Below are positions 1-7,285 of a stretch of 64,000 bases of DNA, in pieces. The position numbers were made by a program, and so were the translations under genes. The stretch is taken from the NCBI RefSeq assembly GCF_013376455.1, contig NZ_CP045504.1, positions 1,054,001 to 1,118,000 on the forward strand, read 5' to 3'. This stretch comes from Desulfolutivibrio sulfodismutans DSM 3696. GTDB taxonomy: Bacteria > Desulfobacterota > Desulfovibrionia > Desulfovibrionales > Desulfovibrionaceae. Numbering within the stretch: position 1 is the stretch's first letter; the number at the start of each line of letters is the position of its first letter. The notes below the pieces were generated by a model. It searched no databases, was not told the origin of the DNA, and saw nothing but the letters and a program-made list of their open reading frames with translations.

Positions 1-290
1 TCGTGCGCAAGGTGATGTTCGTGAAATACGCCATGGCCTATGTGGCCATGCCCGGCGGCTTCGGCACCCTGGACGAGCTCTTCGAGGCGTTGGTGCTCAT
101 CCAGACCCACCGCATCAAGCCCTTCCCCATCATCCTCATGGGCTCGGACTACTGGGGCGGGCTCGTGGACTGGCTCAAAAAAGAGGTCATCACCCGCAAA
201 TTCCTGGGCGAAGAAGACCTGGACATGTTCCGCGTCTACGATACGCCCGAAGAGGTGGTGGCCTTCATCAAGCGCCACGTCATCATCTGA
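1..290 (+). CDS. LOG-family protein (cytokinin-riboside monophosphate phosphoribohydrolase-like), C-terminal part
   Basis: The gene enters from the left edge, so its start is not visible; the last ~95 residues are in frame up to the TGA at 288-290. They contain the family signature PGGFGTLDE, part of the nucleotide-binding and catalytic loop of LOG (lysine decarboxylase-like, Rossmann) proteins, followed by the usual C-terminal helix pair and a final VVAFIKRH segment. Family members hydrolyse nucleoside 5'-monophosphates to base and ribose 5-phosphate. The old name lysine decarboxylase is misleading. The stop is 8 bp before the GNAT gene, and GAGG at the stop region can serve as that gene's ribosome site, so the two are probably cotranscribed. 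The family call is firm; the substrate is not known. Confidence 0.85.
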   Translation, partial: VRKVMFVKYAMAYVAMPGGFGTLDELFEALVLIQTHRIKPFPIILMGSDYWGGLVDWLKKEVITRKFLGEEDLDMFRVYDTPEEVVAFIKRHVII

Positions 291-298
291 GGTCCGGT

Positions 299-793
299 AT
301 GGAAACGCACCTGCACATCCGGGACGTCGCCCCGGAAGCAAGCCTGGGCGCTGTCCGGGAGCTTTTCCGGGAATACGCCGCCTCGTTGGGGTTCGGGCTG
401 GAGTTTCAGGACTTTGAAGCGGAACTGGCCGGGCTGCCGGGGCGCTATGCCCCGCCCGGCGGCTGTCTGCTGGTGGCCGAGGCCGGGGACGGCCCGGTGC
501 GCTTCGGGGGCTGCGTGGCCCTGCGCGATCTGGGCCGCGGCGTGTGCGAGATGAAACGACTGTATGTGCGGCCCTGGTTCCGGGGCCAGGGGTTGGGGCG
601 GCGACTGGCCGAGACGGTCATCGCCCGGGCCAAAAACATGGACTACGCCAGCATGCGCCTGGACACCATCGCCACCATGGCCCAGGCCAACGGCCTGTAC
701 CAAAGCCTGGGATTTTCCCCCATCCCGGCCTATTGCCCAAATCCCATCCCGGGGGCCCTGTTTTACGAACTGCGCCTGGCGCCCGCCGCCTGA
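299..793 (+). CDS. GNAT-family N-acetyltransferase
   Basis: This 164-residue protein has the GNAT fold pattern: an N-terminal helix pair, a beta strand ending in CEMKRLYVRPWFRGQG, and the acetyl-CoA pyrophosphate loop R95-G-Q-G-L-G100. The later segment ANGLYQSLGF is the usual motif B region. The strong MKRLYVRP motif resembles small-molecule or amino-acid acetyltransferases rather than RimI-like protein acetyltransferases, but the substrate cannot be read from sequence. ATG 299 follows GAGG, close behind the LOG gene. Its last 31 bp overlap the 3' end of uvrC on the opposite strand, so the two genes are convergent with overlapping tails. Confidence 0.85.
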   Translation: METHLHIRDVAPEASLGAVRELFREYAASLGFGLEFQDFEAELAGLPGRYAPPGGCLLVAEAGDGPVRFGGCVALRDLGRGVCEMKRLYVRPWFRGQGLGRRLAETVIARAKNMDYASMRLDTIATMAQANGLYQSLGFSPIPAYCPNPIPGALFYELRLAPAA

Positions 794-2745
794 GGGCCGG
801 GGACATTCCCAAACGCCTCCGCAGGGTCGTCCGGCGTCCCCAGTCCCGACAACAGGTCGCTGACCTTCCTGGCCTTGGTGATCCCGAATCCGGGGAGCGC
901 CGCCAGGTCTTCCAGACTGGCCCGGCGCATGGCCGCCACCGTCCCGAAATGCGCAAACAAGAGTTTCGCGGTCTTGGGGCCGACCCCGGGCAGGCTTGCC
1001 ACCTCGCTTTTCAGGGCCGTCTTTTTGCGCGCCCGGCGTTGCCCGCCCAGGCAAAAGGCATGGGCCGCATCGCGCAGGCGTTGCAGAAACAGCAGTTCCG
1101 GGCTGCCCGGGGCCAGGTTCACGGGATTTTTCCGTCTCGGCAAAAACACCCGGTCTTCCATGTCCGCCGCACTGCGGCCGGACTTGGCGATGGAGGCCAG
1201 GGGAAAAAGCCCGGCCTGCCCGGCCTCCTCCATGGCCCGTTCCACGGCCCGGATCTGGCCCTTGCCGCCGTCGATGAGCAGCAGATCGGGAAACGGGGCG
1301 CCCGAGGCCAGACGCCTGGGCACAAAACTGGCCAGGGAAAGGTAGTCGTCCGAGGAACCCTGAAGCTCCGGAAAGGCGTAGAGGCGGTAATCGGATTTCT
1401 TGGGTCGGCCATCCTCGAAGACCACGCACCCCACCCGGACATCCGTGCCGCCCAGATGAGAAACGTCCACGGTCTCGATGCGCCGGGGGGATTCCGCCAG
1501 ATGCAGGGCCTTGGCCAGCCGGGCGGACATGGCCGCAAAATCCGCCTCCCGGCCCCGCTCGGCAAAGGCCCGGGCCGCGTTGACCTCGGCCAGCTCCATG
1601 AGCTTGCGCTCGTTTTTGCCGCGCGGCCCGGCCAGCTTGACCGGAGCGCCGCGCAGATCGGCCAGGGTCTCGGCCGCAAGCTCCCATCCGCCGTCGCCGT
1701 CCTCGCCGGGCATGGCAGGCGCGGATACGGCTGCCTCGGGCAAAAGGATGCGCGGCGGCACATAGCTCTCGGCACGGTAAAACTGTCCCAAAACGCCCCG
1801 CACGGCCTCGGCCGCATCGGCCGGATCCAGATTCGGCCAGTAGAAATCCCGCTTGTCCAAAAGCCGCCCCTGGCGCACGAAAAGGATGCTGGCCCCCAGC
1901 CCCCGGGGGGCCTCCTCGCCGGGCTCGGAACCGTCCCGGGCCTGGGCGCGGCTGCCGCCCGGCCCTGCGGACAGACCCAGCACGTCAAGATCCACCGGGT
2001 CCGGCAACACCGCCGCCTGTCCCTCCACGGTCTTTTTCACCGCCCGGATGAGGTCGCGCAGCTTGGCCGCCCGCTCAAAATCCAGATTCTCCGAGGCCAT
2101 AAGCATCTCCCGCTCAAGCCCTCGCAAAAGCTCGCCCGAACGGCCGGACAAGAAGGCCTCCACCCGGCGCACCAGCTCCATGTATTCGTCCCGGGGCACC
2201 TCGTTGACGCACGGGGCCAAACACTGGCCGATGTGCTGGAACAGGCACGGCCTGACCCGGTTGGCCAGGGCCTTGTCGGAACACTTGCGCAGGGGGAAGG
2301 CCCGGCCGATCTCCTTCCAGGTACGCCGGGCGGCGGCGGCCGAGGTGAAGGGGCCGAAATAGGCGCTCCCGTCGCGCTCCACCTTGCGGGTAAACGTCAG
2401 GCGCGGATAGGCGGCGTTTTTGTCGAGCTTGAAAAGGATGTACTGCTTGTCGTCTTTTAAGACCACGTTGTAGCGCGGCCGGTGCTTCTTGATCAGGCTC
2501 GATTCGAGCAAAAGGGCCTCTTTCTCCGTGGCCGTCAAAAGCACATCCACCGCCGCGATGCGGGCCACCAGGGCCCTGGTCTTGGGGGTGTGCCCGGAAT
2601 CGGCCCGGAAATAGGAGGAAAGCCTGGAGCGCAGGCTTTTGGCCTTGCCCACATAGAGGATTTTCCCCTGCGCCCCCTTCATCAGGTAGACGCCCGGGGA
2701 GGCGGGAAAATCCGTGGGCTGGAAGTGAAAGGACCGGGAGCTCAT
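763..2745 (-). CDS. uvrC: Excinuclease ABC subunit C (UvrC)
   Basis: This 660-residue protein has the full UvrC layout. A GIY-YIG nuclease domain lies at about residues 13-92 (ASPGVYLMKG then ILYVGKAKSLRSRL) and makes the 3' incision. A UVR motif at about 205-240 (LDFERAAKLRDLIRAV) binds UvrB. A C-terminal RNase H-like nuclease contains VDVSHLGG and LLLIDGGKGQ and makes the 5' incision. A terminal helix-hairpin-helix pair (LPGVGPKTAKLL, LPGFGITKARKV) binds DNA. It acts with UvrA and UvrB in nucleotide excision repair. The open frame extends to 2880, but the start at 2743-2745 (MSSRSFHFQP) fits the family N-terminus; the extension would overlap the SGNH gene. It lies 28 bp downstream of that gene. 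Confidence 0.97.
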   Translation of the reverse strand: MSSRSFHFQPTDFPASPGVYLMKGAQGKILYVGKAKSLRSRLSSYFRADSGHTPKTRALVARIAAVDVLLTATEKEALLLESSLIKKHRPRYNVVLKDDKQYILFKLDKNAAYPRLTFTRKVERDGSAYFGPFTSAAAARRTWKEIGRAFPLRKCSDKALANRVRPCLFQHIGQCLAPCVNEVPRDEYMELVRRVEAFLSGRSGELLRGLEREMLMASENLDFERAAKLRDLIRAVKKTVEGQAAVLPDPVDLDVLGLSAGPGGSRAQARDGSEPGEEAPRGLGASILFVRQGRLLDKRDFYWPNLDPADAAEAVRGVLGQFYRAESYVPPRILLPEAAVSAPAMPGEDGDGGWELAAETLADLRGAPVKLAGPRGKNERKLMELAEVNAARAFAERGREADFAAMSARLAKALHLAESPRRIETVDVSHLGGTDVRVGCVVFEDGRPKKSDYRLYAFPELQGSSDDYLSLASFVPRRLASGAPFPDLLLIDGGKGQIRAVERAMEEAGQAGLFPLASIAKSGRSAADMEDRVFLPRRKNPVNLAPGSPELLFLQRLRDAAHAFCLGGQRRARKKTALKSEVASLPGVGPKTAKLLFAHFGTVAAMRRASLEDLAALPGFGITKARKVSDLLSGLGTPDDPAEAFGNVPGPQAAGARRSS

Positions 2746-2773
2746 GGCCTTGGGCCGCGACTCCGGGAGGGCC

Positions 2774-3310
2774 TCACAACTGATTGACGATGAGTTTTTT
2801 CCACAGGGAGTAGGCGTTCCGGGTGAGGTGGATGCCGTCTTCGGTGAAGTTGGGGCCGAGCTTGCCGTCGTCGGCCACAAATGCCGGATAAAGATCCAGA
2901 TATCTCACGAACGAGTTGAATTTTTTGCACATATCCGACAACTTCTGGTTGACGGCCACGATGTCGTCGTTGTTGATGCGCGCCACCCGGGTCGGCAGGA
3001 TGCTCTGCACGTAGATCTTGGTGTAGGGGGAGACTTCCTGCACGCGCCGGATCATCTTTTCATAGTTCTCCACGATACGCTGCCCGGCCCCGATCTCGTT
3101 GACCCCGATCATGAGGAACATTTTCTGGGGTTTGCGCTGGGCGATGGGCTCAATGCGCCCGAGGACATCGGCGCTGGTGGAACTGTCGATGCCCTGGACG
3201 TAGACGCGCTCCTGGCCATCGAAGATTTTGTAGTAGTCAAAGCCCCTGGTGAGGCTGTCCCCGCAAAAAACGATCTGGAGGGACAAAAGGAGGGGTACGA
3301 CAGGATTCAT
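2774..3310 (-). CDS. SGNH/GDSL-family hydrolase
   Basis: About 178 residues from the chosen ATG at 3308-3310. The catalytic blocks are visible: block I FCGDSLTRG with nucleophile Ser19, block III IGVNEI (oxyanion-hole Asn in the form GVNE), and block V DGIHLT with the catalytic Asp-x-x-His. Proteins of this type are esterases or lipases, often on acylated sugars or phospholipids; the substrate here is unknown. The hydrophobic stretch VVPLLLSLQIVF runs straight into block I, so an ordinary cleavable signal peptide looks unlikely and the protein is either cytoplasmic or N-terminally anchored. The open frame reaches 3415, but that extension is Arg/His-rich and unlike coding sequence. AGGGAG lies about 11 bp before the ATG. 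Confidence 0.8.
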   Translation of the reverse strand: MNPVVPLLLSLQIVFCGDSLTRGFDYYKIFDGQERVYVQGIDSSTSADVLGRIEPIAQRKPQKMFLMIGVNEIGAGQRIVENYEKMIRRVQEVSPYTKIYVQSILPTRVARINNDDIVAVNQKLSDMCKKFNSFVRYLDLYPAFVADDGKLGPNFTEDGIHLTRNAYSLWKKLIVNQL

Positions 3311-3554
3311 CCGGCAACGGCTCCCTGGTATGGTGTGGTGGAATGCATGGTCGTGGCGAATCCGGTCGGCCGGGTGGAGACTCCAGGGCCGGCTCCGGAT
3401 TGGCCCGTGGAACATGCGAACGTCATGACAACAGCGTCAGTGATGAAAGTATAGGTCGCCACGGCGGGCTGGTCAAGCCTGGGCCCCGGCAGATTTCATG
3501 CGCAGGGCGCGGCCCGGACGGGAAGGGCCGCCCTGGCCGTGGAACAGGAGGCGG

Positions 3555-4199
3555 CTACTTCTGGACCTTTTCCCAGTCCTTCATGAACGTCTCCAGCCCT
3601 TTGTCCGTCAAGGGATGCCGCGACAGCTCCCGGATGACCGCAAACGGAATGGTGGCCACGTCCGCGCCGCACAGGGCGGCCTCCAGCACGTGCAGGGGAT
3701 GCCGCACGCTGGCCACCAGCACCTGAGCGGCGAAGTCGTAATTTTTGAAGATGGCCACGATCTGCTCCACCACCTCCATGCCGTTTTGCGACAGGGCGTC
3801 CAGTCGGCCCACGAAGGGGCTGACGTACGTGGCCCCGGCCTTGGCCGCCAGAAGCGCCTGCAGGGGATGGAAGACCAGGGTGACGTTGGTGTCGATGGCC
3901 TGGGCGGTCAGTTCCTTGACCGCCGCCATGCCGTCGAGGGTCATGGGGATCTTGACCACCACGTTGGGGCCGATCTTCACCAGTTCGTTGGCCTCGGCGA
4001 TCATCTCGGCCGTGGTCTGCCCGATGACCTCCAGGCTCACGGGACCGGGCGTCTCCCGGCATATTTTTTCGGCCAGGGTGCGCCAGTCCCCGGACTCCCG
4101 GGAAAAAAGCGTCGGATTGGTGGTCACCCCGTCGATGAGCCCGTAGGCCCGGGCCTGGCGGATCTCGTCCAGGTTGGCGGTATCGAGAAAAAATTTCAT
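3555..4199 (-). CDS. fsa: Fructose-6-phosphate aldolase / short transaldolase-like protein
   Basis: At 214 residues this matches the small TalC/FSA subfamily rather than classical ~320-residue transaldolase. The Schiff-base lysine is Lys83 in VVVKIPMT. Family landmarks are MKFFLDTANLDEI at the N-terminus, DGVTTNPTL, NVTLVFHPLQALLAAKAGA and YVSPFVGRLD. FSA-type enzymes cleave or form fructose 6-phosphate from glyceraldehyde 3-phosphate and dihydroxyacetone; some members are true transaldolases, and sequence alone does not separate them. In the NVTL loop this protein has VFHPLQA where many relatives have IFSxxQA, a possible substrate-site difference. It is the last gene of the dapL-folK-YHS run, 31 bp after the YHS gene, with a 244-bp gap before the SGNH gene. 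Confidence 0.9.
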   Translation of the reverse strand: MKFFLDTANLDEIRQARAYGLIDGVTTNPTLFSRESGDWRTLAEKICRETPGPVSLEVIGQTTAEMIAEANELVKIGPNVVVKIPMTLDGMAAVKELTAQAIDTNVTLVFHPLQALLAAKAGATYVSPFVGRLDALSQNGMEVVEQIVAIFKNYDFAAQVLVASVRHPLHVLEAALCGADVATIPFAVIRELSRHPLTDKGLETFMKDWEKVQK

Positions 4200-4230
4200 G
4201 GCCTGTCCTTCACGGTTTCGGAAAAAGGCG

Positions 4231-4533
4231 TCAGGCGTCCTTTTTGGCGTCCCCGGTCTCGGACCCGACAGACGCCGTGTCGCCCTGCAACATCTTCACG
4301 TATTTTTCCCGGCACTCATAGCTGCAAAAATAATGCACCTTGTCGCCCTCGCGCACCCGGATGTCGCCATCCTTGGAGACAAAGGCCCCGCACATGGGAT
4401 CCTTGACCATTTCCCCGGTGGCCAGCAGGCTTTCCTTGTCCTCTTTCTCCTGGGCTTTCTTGCGCTTCTTGTCTCCCGTGAAAAGCTTCCACAGGATGAA
4501 TCCGGCCAGGATGAGGATGAGCCATCTATACAT
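4231..4533 (-). CDS. Membrane-anchored YHS/TRASH-type metal-binding protein
   Basis: A 100-residue protein with one N-terminal membrane helix (residues 2-18, YRWLILILAGFILWKLF), a Lys/Glu-rich linker and a YHS-like domain. The domain has DPMCG (Cys48) and then HYFCSYEC (Cys70, Cys74), the Cys pattern used by YHS/TRASH domains to bind Cu, Ag or other soft metals. The C-terminal tail is short and polar. It sits between folK (33 bp away) and fsa (31 bp away) on the same strand, so it is probably cotranscribed, although no functional link to folate or lysine synthesis is obvious. It may be a metal sensor, chaperone or trafficking factor at the inner membrane. The domain call is good; the metal is inferred from the family only. 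Confidence 0.75.
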   Translation of the reverse strand: MYRWLILILAGFILWKLFTGDKKRKKAQEKEDKESLLATGEMVKDPMCGAFVSKDGDIRVREGDKVHYFCSYECREKYVKMLQGDTASVGSETGDAKKDA

Positions 4534-4566
4534 AATGCCTTCCTTTTCGTTTCAAAAAAAGACCTC

Positions 4567-5058
4567 TCACGGACCTTGGAATATGCTATTCCCCTCGATT
4601 TTGAAAGGGATTTTCGTAAGCGCCGCGCCGATCCCCTCCCCGTCCGGAAAGACCAGGGCCGGGGCGATGTCGCCAAGCGGAACCAGCACGAAGGCCCGTT
4701 GGCGCATGCGCGGGTGCGGCAGGGTCAAGACGTCCGTGTCGCGAAGCGTGGTCCCGAAAAGCAGCAGATCCAGATCGATGGGCCGGGGGCCGAACCGCTC
4801 CCGTTGCCCTTGAGACGGTCTGCCCATGGCCGCCTCCACGTCCTGAAGCGCGCCCAATAAGGATTCCGGAGTCCAGGACGGACCAAGGTCCAGGGCCGCC
4901 ACCCGGTTGTGGAACCAGGGCTGGTCGGCCTTGTCCTGGGGCTCGGTGACATAGCACGGGGAAACCGCCGCGACATGCACGCCGGGCAGTTCCCCCAGTC
5001 GGCGAAGGGCCTCGTCCAGGGCGGCCCGGGCATCGCCCTGGTTGGCCCCAAGCCCCAC
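4567..5058 (-). CDS. folK: 2-amino-4-hydroxy-6-hydroxymethyldihydropteridine diphosphokinase (HPPK)
   Basis: FolK transfers pyrophosphate from ATP to 6-hydroxymethyl-7,8-dihydropterin in folate synthesis. The HPPK signature is clear: GLGANQGD at the N-terminus, then RERFGPRPIDLDLLLFG (the RPIDLDLLL magnesium/ATP motif) and LPHPRMRQRAFVLVPL. At about 163 residues it is normal in length. The start is awkward. The only canonical in-frame start after an upstream stop is GTG at 5056-5058, which places translation inside the first beta strand. The in-frame codons just upstream read TTSY, which would complete the usual N-terminus, but no ATG, GTG or TTG precedes them. It follows dapL by 11 bp, so translation may be coupled. 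Confidence 0.92.
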   Translation of the reverse strand: MGLGANQGDARAALDEALRRLGELPGVHVAAVSPCYVTEPQDKADQPWFHNRVAALDLGPSWTPESLLGALQDVEAAMGRPSQGQRERFGPRPIDLDLLLFGTTLRDTDVLTLPHPRMRQRAFVLVPLGDIAPALVFPDGEGIGAALTKIPFKIEGNSIFQGP

Positions 5059-5069
5059 ATAGGAGGTGG

Positions 5070-6236
5070 TTACAGGCTGGCGATCCGTGACAGGGCCTCC
5101 TCAAGGCGCTGTTTGCCCACCGTCAGGGCGATGCGGAAAAAGCCCTCGCCGGGCGCGCCGAAGCCGTTGCCCGGGGTGACCACCACGCCGGTGTTTTTGA
5201 GCACCCGGGACACGAATCCGGCCGAGGTTTCGCCCGCCGGGACGCGGCACCACAGGTAGAAGGAGGCGTCGGGGGTGCGGCAGTCAAGCCCCATCTTGCG
5301 CAGGGCGGGCACGGCCAGATCGCGGCGTTCCTTATAGATGGCCCGGAACGAGGCGGCGTACGGTTCGCCCTGGGTCAGGGCCGCCACCCCGGCCTCCTGC
5401 ACGGCCTGAAAAATTCCCGAGTCCACGTTTTCCTTGATTTTTCCCAGCCCTTTGACCAGACTTTCGTTGCCAACCGCCATGCCGATGCGCCAGCCGGTCA
5501 TGTTGTAGGTCTTGGACAGGCTGTGGAACTCAATGGCCACGTCCTTGGCTCCGGGAATCTCGAAGATGGACAGGGGCTTTTTGGCCGCGTCGAAGTACAT
5601 TTCGGTGTAGGCCGCATCAGAAACCAGGATGGTCCCGGTGTCCCTGGCCTTTTTCACCAGCTTCTCGTAGAATTCGCGGGGAGCCGTGGCCCCGGTGGGG
5701 TTGTTGGGATAGTTGACGAAGATGACCTTGGCCCGGTCCCACTGCGCGTCGGAGACGGCGTCCAGGTCCGGCAGAAAGTCGTTATCCGGGGTCAGGGGCA
5801 GAATCAGCGACTCCCCCCCGGCAAATCCCGTGGCCACCGGATAGACCGGATAGTTGGGCGAGGCGATAAGCGCCAGATCCCCGGGATCGATGAAGGCCAA
5901 GGGAAAATGGGCGATGCCCTCCTTGGACCCGATGAGGCTCACCACCTCGTTGTCCGGGTCCAGGTCCACGCCGAAACGGGTCTTGTACCAGTCGGCCACG
6001 GCCTTGCGGAAGGACAGAAGACCCGTATACGAGGGGTATTGATGGTTTTCCGGCTTTTTGGCCGAGGCGTGCAGGGCCTCGATGATGAAATCCGGGGTGG
6101 GCAGGTCCGGATCGCCGATGCCCAGGGAGATGATGTCCATGCCCTGGCTTTTCACTTCCGCCTTGAGCCGGTCGATTTCAGCAAAGAGATATGGGGGAAG
6201 TTTGGCCACGCGGTCGGCGAGTCGAAACTGGGTCAT
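5070..6236 (-). CDS. dapL: LL-diaminopimelate aminotransferase
   Basis: A 388-residue fold-type I PLP aminotransferase. The Schiff-base lysine is in SLSKTYNMTGWRIG; the cofactor and substrate-site motifs VNYPNNPTGA and SDAAYTEMYF are also present. SLGIGDPDLPTP near the N-terminus and the overall length match DapL, which converts tetrahydrodipicolinate directly to LL-diaminopimelate for lysine and peptidoglycan synthesis, as is usual in Desulfovibrio-type bacteria. The ATG at 6234-6236 has a good GGAAAGGAG ribosome site; the open frame extends further to 6338 without support. It heads the minus-strand run dapL-folK-YHS-fsa and is divergent from xerD, leaving about 100 bp for both promoters. 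Confidence 0.93.
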   Translation of the reverse strand: MTQFRLADRVAKLPPYLFAEIDRLKAEVKSQGMDIISLGIGDPDLPTPDFIIEALHASAKKPENHQYPSYTGLLSFRKAVADWYKTRFGVDLDPDNEVVSLIGSKEGIAHFPLAFIDPGDLALIASPNYPVYPVATGFAGGESLILPLTPDNDFLPDLDAVSDAQWDRAKVIFVNYPNNPTGATAPREFYEKLVKKARDTGTILVSDAAYTEMYFDAAKKPLSIFEIPGAKDVAIEFHSLSKTYNMTGWRIGMAVGNESLVKGLGKIKENVDSGIFQAVQEAGVAALTQGEPYAASFRAIYKERRDLAVPALRKMGLDCRTPDASFYLWCRVPAGETSAGFVSRVLKNTGVVVTPGNGFGAPGEGFFRIALTVGKQRLEEALSRIASL

Positions 6237-6337
6237 GCGGTTGCTCCTTTCCAGCGGGATGTCGCGCCCGGTTGCCGGAGAAACAAACAGCCAGCGGCGC
6301 GGTGTGGGTTCATAAAAAGAGGTGGCGTCCCGTGTCA

Positions 6338-7285
6338 ATGAAAAGGCGGCCCGGGCCGCCCCCGCCGCACCGTGCGGACGCCCCCGTCGTCCATTCCATG
6401 GTGGACCGCTACCTGGAGCATCTCCTGGTCGTGAAGGGCCTTTCCGAAAACAGCCTGTCCGCCTATTCCCTGGACCTGGACGTTTTCCAGCGGTTTCTGA
6501 CCGAACGCGGCGGCGACATCGAGGCCGTCACCGACGAGACGATCTTTCTTTATCTGTTGCATCTGCGGCAACGCGGCCTGTCCAGCCGGTCCATGGCCCG
6601 GCGCCTCTCGGCCCTGCGCGGCTTTTTCGCCTTCGCCGTGGACGAGGGCCTGCTTGCCGAGAGCCCGGCCGCCCTGGTGGAGAGCCCCAAGCTGCCGCGC
6701 ATGCTGCCCGACGTTCTGACCACGGACGAGGTCGCTGGGCTTTTGGCCGCCCCGGACGTGAACACCCCGCTGGGATTTCGGGACAAGGCCATGCTGGAAC
6801 TGCTCTACGCCGCCGGGCTGCGGGTCTCGGAACTGGTGACCCTGACGCCGCTTGATTTCGACGCCCAGACCGGGCTTTTAAAAATCTTCGGCAAGGGCTC
6901 CAAGGAACGCCTGGTGCCCATCCACTATCTGGCCCAGGACATCTGCATCCGCTACCTGCAAAACGTGCGCGGGGCCTTCAAGCCCGTGGAGCACTTTTTT
7001 TTCCTCAACCGCTCGGGCAAGGGCCTGACCCGCCAGGGGGTCTGGAAGCTCATCAAACGCTACGCCCTCCAGGCGGGCATCACCAAGGACATCAGCCCCC
7101 ACAGCCTGCGCCACTCCTTCGCCACCCACCTCCTGGAAGGCGGCGCGGACCTTCGCACCGTGCAGATCCTGCTGGGCCACGCGGACATCAGCGCCACGGA
7201 AATCTATACCCATGTCCAGTCCAAGCGGCTGCTGGCGGTCCACGAGGCCTACCACCCCCGCTCCCGGCTGGGCGGAAAAAAATGA
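6338..7285 (+). CDS. xerD: Tyrosine recombinase XerD-type
   Basis: A 315-residue tyrosine recombinase with the whole catalytic set: Arg162 (AAGLRVSEL), Lys186 (GKGSKERL), His255-x-x-Arg258 (PHSLRHSFATH), His281 (LLGHADIS) and Tyr290 (IYTHV). The N-terminal SAM-like core-binding domain starts near Met21 (VDRYLEHLLVVKGLS). These enzymes resolve chromosome dimers at dif. Being chromosomal, compact and embedded in a housekeeping run makes XerC/D function more likely than a mobile integrase; XerC and XerD are hard to separate by eye. ATG 6338 has an AAAGAGGTGG upstream; ATG 6398 is an alternative start with a weaker ribosome site. Its stop overlaps the next gene by four bases (ATGA). Confidence 0.88.
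   Translation: MKRRPGPPPPHRADAPVVHSMVDRYLEHLLVVKGLSENSLSAYSLDLDVFQRFLTERGGDIEAVTDETIFLYLLHLRQRGLSSRSMARRLSALRGFFAFAVDEGLLAESPAALVESPKLPRMLPDVLTTDEVAGLLAAPDVNTPLGFRDKAMLELLYAAGLRVSELVTLTPLDFDAQTGLLKIFGKGSKERLVPIHYLAQDICIRYLQNVRGAFKPVEHFFFLNRSGKGLTRQGVWKLIKRYALQAGITKDISPHSLRHSFATHLLEGGADLRTVQILLGHADISATEIYTHVQSKRLLAVHEAYHPRSRLGGKK

Noticed and set aside
544-2460. 638-codon open frame on the plus strand
   Set aside because: Antisense to uvrC, which has all family motifs; composition is typical shadow.
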